NCBI GenBank assembly: GCA_050084515.1
Contig: CM114272.1
Location: 1,736,001 to 1,800,000, forward strand
Direction: 5' to 3'
DNA length: 64,000 nucleotides
Origin: Blasia pusilla
Taxonomy: Eukaryota > Marchantiophyta > Marchantiopsida > Blasiales
Positions 55,936 through 64,000 of this stretch are shown in pieces. How positions within the stretch are numbered: the first letter of the stretch is position 1; every line of letters begins with the position of its first letter. The notes beneath the pieces are model-generated. The model was given only the letters and a program-made list of their open reading frames with translations, had not been told where the DNA came from and made no database searches. Both the position numbers and the translations under genes were made by a program.

Positions 55936-56889
55936 ATCGGGATCTTGCGCCGCTTTCATTGGCTGGCGCTGTCGTCCACATATTATCCCATCGGTTACTT
56001 TTCGGTTCCGTCCGCCCACATTTCGGAGGAGCGTCATCCGATGGTGTGGTGGTGGGTCCCAGGCACAGAGGAGCGTGTTAAATAGGGATCCCGGTGAGGG
56101 TAGGGAGACACGTGGAGTCCGAGTGGAAGGAGGACGGAAAGGAGGGGATGGTGATGAGTCCAAAGTGTTCCCGGTTAGGTTCGGAGGACGGATGAGGACG
56201 GAGAAATGGGCGCTCGTCAAGCGGAGGTGACTCTCCAGTGGCGACGTACACGTAGTGGAACCTGACGCCGTCGATATAGAATCTTCACGTTGCGACCGGG
56301 TGCCTGCGGTGTGAGTCGACGGAGAGCAGTCATGACTGACGACTACTGTCAATTCCCTCGGGGTTCCACTCCTCCGATCGGGATGATCTCGACGGCGTAC
56401 TGGCAGCAGACGCGTGTTTCTGCAAGCGCTCATGCCGACAACTGTCACACTCTTTTCACTTACTTACGTCGTGAGTTATCTAAAGCAAACGGAGTTTTAA
56501 TCTTTGTCGTGCTTGGATGAATATTCTTAACGGACGAGGATTTTTAAGTAAAAACATTTACCTTTAGAGGGGTTAAGAACGTAGTGAGAGAAAGTAGTTA
56601 ATGAACAAGTGTGGAATACACGTGTTCATTCGAGATGAAGGAAAAAAAAAGTGTTTGTAGGGGTCGTAATGAAAAAAATTTACTTTATTATATAACAATC
56701 TTATCTATATTATTATTTGGGGAAAATTCTTCATGTGTCTTTTTAAAGACAAGAATATATGATGTGTGCATATATGTTTAGGTTGAAGAAATTAAATTGG
56801 GCGTTTAGGGTTACAAGGTTTAGGATGAGGGACCATGCATCTCACAATCCTTCACCCTAAACTAGTTAGGTCCCTTCGAACAATTGAGG

Positions 56890-56925
<36 letters not shown>

Positions 56926-57378
56926 CTCTTAAGCCATAACCCCCCTTTCGATAAAATACATTGACATTACATGGCTCTACTTTTCCCTATCATACATTCA
57001 CAAAATTCATTCTTGATTTCTATCTTTGCCAAAAAAAATTACGAAAAAATAGGGAGGGTTTATCCCTTACCCTCTAAACTCTCATCCCTGTACTATAATC
57101 TATCTCATTTACAATTCTAATCTAATCAGAGGCTTGGGACAGTCCAACCTTAATTTATAGGAATTTGAAAATAGAAATTGGAATTCTACTCTATTTCTTG
57201 AGCAAAATTTTTCATGTGCAATCCATTATTAAGTAATTTATGTCTTTTTACTCTTGGATTGAAATTCGACATTAAAAAAATGAAGACAAAATTTATCGGA
57301 ATGGAGATTTTCTACGAAGAGAATAACTTATCAATTTCTCTCGCTCTCGTCCACACATTAAGAAGACTACTGAGAAAG
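55936..57378. other. No gene recognised; (GA)n microsatellite
   Basis: GC-rich up to about 56450, probably further upstream flank of the YGGT gene, then AT-rich. (GA)n lies at about 56894-56921. No coding region is supported. Confidence 0.45.
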
Positions 57379-57731
57379 GCCACAAGAAGGTGAACGGTCT
57401 GTCCAGATTCCTACACTGTCGGGATATCACATCAGAAGTAAAGCGCTCTGTCATTTTGCATACCATTCGTCCATCGCTGGAATACGGGGCAACAGTGTGG
57501 GATGCCAACACCAAACAAAGGGATAGGCTTGAAGTTGTGTAGAGGCTGTTGCGTTGGGAGTTAGCCTTGGTAGTGAGTAGAGCTCTTGGCTATGGTGTTT
57601 CCCGCAAGCTTCGACCTAGATTCTCCCATCGTGGAGTGGGTTTGGCTCGATTGTATGTGATTCTTTATGTGTTTTATGACAATAGGTCTTTCACGAATTT
57701 CACTCAAAGAACTAACGTAGATCGATGGTAG
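57379..57731 (+). pseudogene. LINE reverse-transcriptase C-terminal fragment at the left edge of copy C
   Basis: One frame reads LSRFLHCRDITSEVKRSVIL, HTIRPSLEYGATVWD and NTKQRDRLEVV, then a TAG, RLLRWELALVVSRALGYG, FSHRGVGLARLY and a final stop. IRPSLEYGATVWD and the RLE-VQ-R pattern are typical of the region after the RT domain in jockey-like LINEs; the TAG is where Gln is usual. The right part (57546-57731) also occurs in copy B. It is a 5'-truncated relic and not related to the RLE-type element at 37100-41215. Confidence 0.65.
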
Positions 57732-57839
57732 CTTCGATTGTGGATCAGTAGGATCTGGTTATGGCTGATTGTGTACTCAGCCGTGGATGTTCGTGACTTG
57801 TGGCCTATTTTGGAGGTGTGAATCTAGTGCGTGGTTGGT

Positions 57840-58821
57840 TAGTCGAACTCGCAGCACCTGAAAATATCATCTGCATGGAGAGGCTACACCGTACTATGCA
57901 CTAGAGGTCCATCAACCAAAAACCTGAGATGCTTAAATTGCGTAACACCTCTCCGAACAGCACCAAATGAGCTACAACAGTGTGTACACTAGCATAGTTA
58001 AGAACTCAGCAGTGAAGCGTCTTCCAGGCAGAATAGCCCAAAGATGGGTGACTAATTATGCAACACTCAAATCACAAATCCTGCAAAAATTGCCTTACGC
58101 CCAAGCAAGCAAGCTTGCTTTCTTGCTCCTTGCTCCTTACTCCGCCTCTCACGCCCACTCGCCTCGAGCTACCACGAGTTGCCTCGAAGCCTCGAACGTC
58201 GAGAAATGCTCGAGACATGCCCCTATCACCCCATTCGCCATGCTTTGCTATGGAGAGAGGCCCAACCAGGGCGCCCCCAATGGGATAGGCGTCCCCAACA
58301 ATGAACGAGTCACCAACCAACCAGCCCCTACGATCTGCTGTCCACCATAGCCAGACCTTGAGCTAGTCTGCGAAATTTCGATCAGCAATTACTCCACAAA
58401 TCCCCAACCAAAATTGAATCTGTTTCAACCAGAATTCAATTGACCATCATAGTTATCTCTCCACAAAAAATCAGCTACAACCGAACTTTGTACTCCGAGC
58501 TAAAAATCAAACAAACTTGCTGTCCATACACCTCCAGAATCGCAAATCCGACAGCGCTTCCGCCCAGTTTCATGCACGCAGAAATCCGCAACATTCCACA
58601 CACTCGAGCAGATAGCTTCACATGAAATCATAATACAAGTAGCAACAGGAACCTCTCACCAGATCTGGATGAACTTCAACAGAGCTTCCGCACTCCAAGC
58701 TCTCCACATCAGAAAACCGTCGAACACGAACCAGAATCTTCAATCCTTGATAACTTCCAACTCCCTTGACGAAATACGGCGATCTAAAGCGCATTGGAAA
58801 GCTCTCAGCAAGGCGCTTCTT
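57840..58821 (-). repeat. Leader segment of copy C, inverted relative to copy B
   Basis: Reverse complement of 41547-42517 with scattered differences and fewer TTCGAGGC units. The breakpoints are GGTTGGT/TAGTCGAAC on the left and GGCGCTTCTT/CGTCATTGACC on the right; outside them B and C run in the same direction. Confidence 0.85.
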
Positions 58822-59220
58822 CGTCATTGACCCGCGGCGGAGTAGCTATTGCGTTAGAATTGTGTGGTGGGTTTTGTGGATTCAGGGGGCGCCACGTTTT
58901 TGGATTGTGTTACCTTGATTTCCATTTGCGATTGGAGGGTTGTCGTTGGACTTCCTGTGTTTGGATCCCCTCCATCGTTGCTTCTTGCTTGCGCGCCTAT
59001 TGTTAGGGTTGACGCTGATTTCCAGAGTAGTGTTACTCCTGTGTGCTATCGATAGTGAGGCAGGAGTGATGACCAGTAGACCGTGGGAGGATTCTTGTGG
59101 TGATGACAGGTTAGGTTGCCTACATCCATAGCTAGTAGAGCTAGAATAGTATAGCGACATCGACGTCACTTGGTTACTTAGTGGTGGTAATTTGGTGGTG
59201 GTGCGGCATCGGCGTTGGTC

Positions 59221-60640
59221 ATGACGGAGCTGTCGGGTGGTCTGGTTGGGGACCGTGGTGCGGACAATGGTGGTTTCACACGGAGTGGATTTAGCTATCG
59301 GCTACCTTTTCGACGGTTGATGAAGAGGAGGACGAGGGTGTTCCAAACACCGAGTCTTCTACGTTGTTATCGAGTGTTGCAGCTCCATTGATTTGGGACA
59401 TGGACGGGATATATGGGGCCATGAAGGGCCCACGATGATACTCAGGTGCAGTGGGCACCATTGAGTTGGAGGACTTCATGGAGGAGTTTGATACGTGGTG
59501 TGATATGCAGATGTTGCAAAACGCCACGTTGTTTACACCCTTCTTGGCTTGGAAGGGGTTGTTTCAGCATTTGGAGGGACCACCCATGGATGATTACCAT
59601 GAGTTTAGGAAGGACCATGTTGCTGAGATTGAGGCGTGGAGACAATATTGATCTCCAGGCTATGTGTCTATCACCCATGGTGGTATTGGTAGTAGTGCTC
59701 CTACTATGCCAGCCAGCCCGACGTTGAGTGGTACGAGTACGAGCCGGAGTGGGGGTACCAGTGGAGATACCCATGGAGGTACCAGTGGGGGTACTAGTGG
59801 AGATACTAGTGCCCCACCATCGTTTAGCCCGGTTGCAGAGTTCTTCAAGAGGTTGAAGAAAAACTATTAGGGAGTGAAGACAGAGAAGTTGAGGAGTCTT
59901 CAAAAATTTGAGCGAAAGACTGGTGAGAGTCTTCGTGAGGCATGCACTCGTATGCGACGCTTGATTTTAGTTACCAGGTGTGGCGAGGCTCGAGGCGATC
60001 CGGTTTTGGTATGGGATCTTGGGATGAGAGTTGCGCCCAGTGGTACGTGATGCTACTCTTATGAGTGATGATTCACCCATATTGACCCATGTGTTTGCTC
60101 TATCTGAGAAGATTGAGCTTAACATGGTGAAGGAGAGAGTGGTGACATCCGCATTCAGTAGGGATACAACTACTACTTCTCGTGTTCAACAGCCCACCTC
60201 ACAGTCTCGTAGTAGTGGTGGTGGTAGTAGTAGTGGGAGTTGTGGGGGATACACATGACCTCAGTTTGGTCCTAGATGGACACTTGCTCAGAGACCATTG
60301 CCTTCATTTGTTGCCCCGCAGCAAGGACAATCATGTTGGACATGTGGAGGTGATCATGTTAGGAAGTTTTTTCCCCAAGAGGATGGGAGACGGACTTTGG
60401 AGGATGGGCCTCAGTCGGCCCCGACTCAGTGTGATCATTGCGGGAGACCAGGTCATCCTCGAGAGCGTTGCTTTGATCTTCATCCAGAGTTGAGATCAGG
60501 CCGCGGCCGTGGTGGAGTATCTCCGAGAGGCCGAGGTGGTAGAGGTGGTAGGGGTGGTAGAGGTGGACCAGTGGTTGGAGAGCCTACAGTGGTTACCCCT
60601 ACCACTACGACAAGTCGACTATGGTGCCGGGATTGAGCGA
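59221..60640 (+). pseudogene. gag of copy C with several premature stops
   Basis: It starts at ATG 59221 (MTELSGGLVGDRGADNGG). The conserved block is complete here: GAVGTIELEDFMEEFDTWCD, then MQMLQNATLFTPFLAWKGLF. Stops are TGA 59649 (TGG in B), TAG 59868 (CAA in B) and TGA 60256 (CGA in B). Knuckle 1 has Phe instead of its last Cys (VRKFF); knuckle 2 CDHCGRPGHPRERC and the RGG box are intact. It cannot give full Gag. Confidence 0.8.
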
Positions 60641-60877
60641 TTGGAGCAGAAGTTGGCTACTATGGCTGGTATCCAGCATAGATCAAGTTCGGGAGGAGGG
60701 GCTTCCACCTCTTATGGAGGGGATGATCTCTCTTATATGGCGAGTGCAGCACAGGTTGAGGCATCGGTTGTAGTTACGAGAGGAGCCACTCGAGCGTCAG
60801 AATCACGTGGTGCTATTGTGGAGTTGGACCCACAAAGGGGTGAGGCTGGGAGGCAGGCTAGGCTTCCCTAGTCATTC

Positions 60878-62100
60878 TTGTTGTCTGAGGTGCTTAGGAC
60901 TCCATCCATGGTTCCTATGCAGCCTATTGAGCCGACATTGGGGACTGAGGCATCTACATCGCATGTAGTAGACACGGATGCAACATCTAGTGCAGTATTG
61001 CGGATGGCAACTTCAATATTGGGATCCCCATTGTTTTCGGCCACGGAGCTGATGGCTTTAGGAGTTGACTTAGCTCCTGTATTTCAGCTAGCAGCCACGT
61101 TGTGTGAACGTTGGGATGTTACTGCTACACGTGTTGAGGTGGATGAGGATGTTGTGATGGAGCGATCCTCTATGTCACGTGTAGCATTGAGTACCAGTGC
61201 TACTTGGCAGGCAGCAGCGGCGAAGATGGATGCATTACCAGCCCGGCCAGCCATTGATCGTGAGAGGCTTACACCTGGTGTATGTATGTTAGAGGCTTAC
61301 ACCAATCGGGAGGTTCCGATTGGTGAGTCCTACAAGACAGGTTTATAGACCAGATAGAGTCTTGTTAGACTCTGATGCCCAACCTTTGATGTTGGGAAAG
61401 GCGGCATGTATTGGTTTGGGTATTCGGAGGTTAGAGCTTGAGCCTTGCCCACTCCAGATTCAAACATCACTTGGAGGAGCCAATGATAGGTCTCAATTCA
61501 TGACACGGGAGAAGTTTTCTCTACAGTTGAGACCAGATCATGCGACTGATAGCTCCCGGTTGGAAGTATCTGCGGTAGTCACATCAGCCGAGTCGTATGA
61601 TGTACTAGTTGGAGGAGCAGTATTGTACCCGATGGGTTTTCAGATGGATTATTGGACTAAGACAACGTCTTCTAGACTTGGTTGGCAGTCCGGGGATGGA
61701 CGTATGAGCCAAGTTCCTGTGAGATTTATTTATGGGGCTCGACCAATAGGGTCTTCCCCAAGAGTGTTAGCATCTATGGCTGGTTTTAGTGGAGTAGTCA
61801 CTTGGCCAGGAGACTTTTTGGAGGGTAATGTTTATGCTATGGATTCTCCTGTGCATGAGGGGGTAGAGGAGGTCCCTATTTTTGCAGCAGTGGCATCCTC
61901 ATCGTTGGATGTGCCACTTTGGAGTTCAGGCGGTGCACTACGGCATGAGGCGTCGCCTAGTGAGGAGAGGCTTGGTGTGAGGTGTTATACCTCACGAGGA
62001 AGAGGAGGCCCCACGGCGGACTCCTATACAGTCCGATTGGGTTATCTCCTTTGGATACTACACCCATTGTATGGCAGTATCCGCCGGAAGGCATTTGTAT
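60878..62100 (+). pseudogene. Protease region of copy C
   Basis: Two long frames (60878-61348 and 61320-62105) overlap with a small shift. The active site reads LLDSDAQPLMLGKAA (61362-61400): the catalytic Asp and Ser are kept but the usual Gly of DSGA is Asp. Copy A keeps SGA but lost the first Asp, so the ancestral site was most likely DSGA. The C-terminal part SAESYDVLVGGAVLYPMGF (about 61588) fits the retropepsin second half. A linker to the DNMT domain follows. Confidence 0.7.
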
Positions 62101-62101
62101 G

Positions 62102-63050
62102 TTAGATCTCTTTGGTGGGATTAGCACTGGTTTGGCTGCAGTGTTGCAGGCCGGTATTCCTGTGCGGAGATACGTATATGTGGAGCGAGATGAGACGGCC
62201 TAGAGAGTCATCCCAACATATTGGTCAGTTGATGCGGAGATATCTTGAGTTGTTGCCGCCATCAGCTATTCGTGGGTACTAGCGTGCTTTGCCGTCACAC
62301 ATTGCATTGTTGGGGGCGCAGGACCTTGAGAGGGTTGGTCTTGTGGATTTGGTGATTGCTGAATGGCCATGTCAAGATCATACACGTGATGGTCGTGGTG
62401 AGGGATTACACGACCCTAGGTCTCGATTGTTTTGGGAGATGTTACGGATGTTACGACATCTTCAGGTTCATCAGGCACGTGCTCTAGCTTGCATTCTGGA
62501 GAATGTTCCATTGTTGGATGACACTCGGACCGGATGATGGCGAGTGTTCATGAGGTGCGATCTTGGATTGGGCGGTGTTGTTGGATGCAAAGGCGAGTTG
62601 GCTCGCGTGCACATAAATCCACGCTTGTGGTGGACAAACTTGTTGCCTAGGGAGGTTCTCGTCGAGCATATGATGTAGTGCGGCGGGATCCTTGCCTTAC
62701 GGTGGATAGTATCTTGGATCTTTGGCGACTTTCTCAGTGGTGAGGGTTATTGATCGGTCACCCATGGCGGTGGTGGCTGTGTGGGCCAGCCTAGGATGGC
62801 ACTACCCACATTTGTGAGTTTTCCCTCGTCACATGCCTACAGGGAAGGTGGTCTTGGGCTTGTATGGGATTCTCATGTGCGACAGTTGGTGGAGCCTAAC
62901 ACTGATGAGAAAGAGCGTGCGATGGGATTTGCTACTGGTGTGATAGCGGTTGCTTCCATTTTTTAGGCTTCACGACGTCATGTGTTGGGTCAAGCCATGG
63001 ATCTGAATTTTTTGACTTGGATTTTGAGTCTTGGTATGGCCAAGCAGCGT
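62102..63050 (+). pseudogene. Cytosine-C5 DNA methyltransferase domain of copy C
   Basis: Motif I is intact: LDLFGGISTGLAAVLQAG (62102-62155), then VERDETA and the same TAG (62201-62203) as in copy B. Motif IV is EWPCQDH with catalytic Cys at 62370-62372, and motif VI ENV is present. The VIII region carries extra and missing bases. Motif IX TDEKERAMGF (about 62905) and motif X (HVLGQAMDL, about 62978) are kept. TAG at 62280 replaces CAG of copy B. B and C together show every catalytic motif of the family, but neither alone encodes an uninterrupted domain from motif I to X. Confidence 0.8.
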
Positions 63051-63319
63051 CGGCTTCGGACTATGTCTGTGGGTCTTCCACCCCTTGTAATGAGCTCGAT
63101 GGCTACCGAGACGGTAGAGGCATCGACTGGGGACGAGGAGAGTAGTATTTTGCATCCTTGGAGTAAATGGGATGTAATGGCTGGGCATGTTGAGTTGGTT
63201 GCTCATGCTGGTGGAGGAGTTGTTTGCTCAGATGATGGTGTAGCTAAGGGTGTACCATCTTGTGAGGGGGTTGCGTAGCAGCCAATGGTATCGTCCTCTC
63301 CCTCTAGTGTGCCAATGGA

Positions 63320-64000
63320 GGAGACTTGGGAGCCATTACTTGGGCCCAAGCTTACAGGAGGTGAGAAACGACGCTTGACACAGTTCCTATGTGCTTATAG
63401 GAGTTGTTTTGCCTTTAGCATGAAGGAGTTGGGTGCTCTGGTTGGACCTGGTATACGGATTGATTTGGCTAGTGATACGCCAATCTTCCGTCGTCCCTAC
63501 CGATGTAGTGATATGGAGAGGGACCTGATTCAGAGTAGGACGTTGGACGTTGGACCTTTTGGAGGTTGGATTAGTGGAGTTGTCGCATGGAGAGTATGCA
63601 TCAGCCACTGTCAGGCCTACTAAAAAGGATATGTATGGAAACTACACGGATAGGCGGATGTGTGGAGATTACCGTCCTATCAATCGGCAAACCAAGGCCG
63701 ATAGGTATGCCATGCCTACACCTGAGGAGATCTTTGATGTGGTGGGACAAGCAAAGATTTTCAGTACTTTGGATCTTCAGGAAGGATACATCAATTGCCG
63801 ATTCGGGAGAGTGACAAGGCCAAGACATCATTTTGGGGTGTCAACTCTCATGGCAAGGATTGTTTGTACTAGTGGAAATTCCTACCCTTTGGGTTGAAGA
63901 ATGCACCTGCCAAGTTTCAGAGAGTGATGGATAGGATCCTAGCAGGGTTGGATTTTTTTCGGTGTTATATTGATGATATCTTGGTGTTCAGTAACACGGT
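63320..64000 (+). pseudogene. Reverse transcriptase of copy C, N-terminal part to window end
   Basis: Readable pieces are FAFSMKELGALVGPGIRIDL, TPIFRRPYRCSDMERDLI, VGLVELSHGEYASA, MCGDYRPINRQTKADRYAMP (RT motif region), FPLG-like SYPLG and YIDD at 63966-63977. Small frameshifts occur at about 63550 and 63870. The rest of RT is outside the window. Confidence 0.8.

Larger units (their letters stand above)
57546..64000 (+). mobile_element. Ty3/gypsy retrotransposon copy C, cut by the window end
   Basis: Same strand and order as copy B: LINE-derived leader piece, inverted leader block, gag, protease, DNMT, and the start of RT. It is better than copy B in gag, protease and DNMT motif I, and worse in the middle of DNMT. 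The window ends a few codons after the RT YIDD box (63966-63977), so RNase H, integrase, PHD and LTR lie outside. Confidence 0.85.

Noticed and set aside
55771-56448. 225-codon open frame on the minus strand upstream of the YGGT gene
   Set aside because: Its peptide is Ser/Arg/Pro-rich low complexity generated by (TCCG)n and tandem repeats; no domain, and it lies in the probable promoter zone.
1-64000. tRNA, rRNA or riboswitch genes
   Set aside because: No cloverleaf with a GGTTCGANTCC T-arm or rRNA segment was recognised by eye; a tRNAscan-SE and Infernal run would be decisive.

Overview
The window is nuclear DNA of a plant, most likely a land plant with a repeat-rich genome; the species cannot be named from sequence alone. 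The evidence is a plant-type amino acid permease gene with five visible exons (535-2503, +), a plastid-type YGGT/YlmG gene on the minus strand (53559-55616), GT-AG introns, AATAAA poly(A) signals, and large AT-rich stretches filled with retroelement remains, minisatellites and foldback elements. I see nothing prokaryotic.

Layout: 1-2820 amino acid permease (3' part) and its 3' UTR. 3300-9250 is mostly tandem repeats, plus a nearly perfect 158-bp inverted repeat (6449-6876). 10700-16749 holds seven exon-like segments of an unrecognised gene in very AT-rich DNA. 19167-21280 and 34046-34768 carry foldback elements with GGTTGCAC/GTGCAACC ends. 37100-41215 is a dead non-LTR retrotransposon with a C-terminal restriction-like endonuclease (R2/Utopia type); its roughly 1120-codon frame has nine stops and no frameshift.

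The main interest is one family of Ty3/gypsy retrotransposon, seen as three same-strand copies: A (about 24685-31441, old), B (41247-50344, nearly complete) and C (57546 to the window end, cut inside RT). A short 3' relic, D, lies at 32891-33945. The order is gag (two zinc knuckles and an RGG box), aspartic protease, a cytosine-C5 DNA methyltransferase domain, RT, RNase H, integrase, and a PHD finger where chromoviruses carry a chromodomain. The element therefore joins a DNA-methylation writer to a probable histone reader. DNMT-carrying retrotransposons are published for dinoflagellates and a charophyte alga; I do not know of a described DNMT-plus-PHD combination.

All gypsy copies are broken by stops and small indels, and none has two recognisable LTRs. 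The family shows several inverted rearrangements: a leader of about 1 kb that is inverted between B and C, a perfect 48-bp-arm palindrome inside A, a palindromic 3' LTR in A, and 124-bp inverted repeats flanking A. Many premature stops in the gypsy and LINE copies fit C-to-T change at CAG, CAA or CGA, as expected if the elements were heavily cytosine-methylated.
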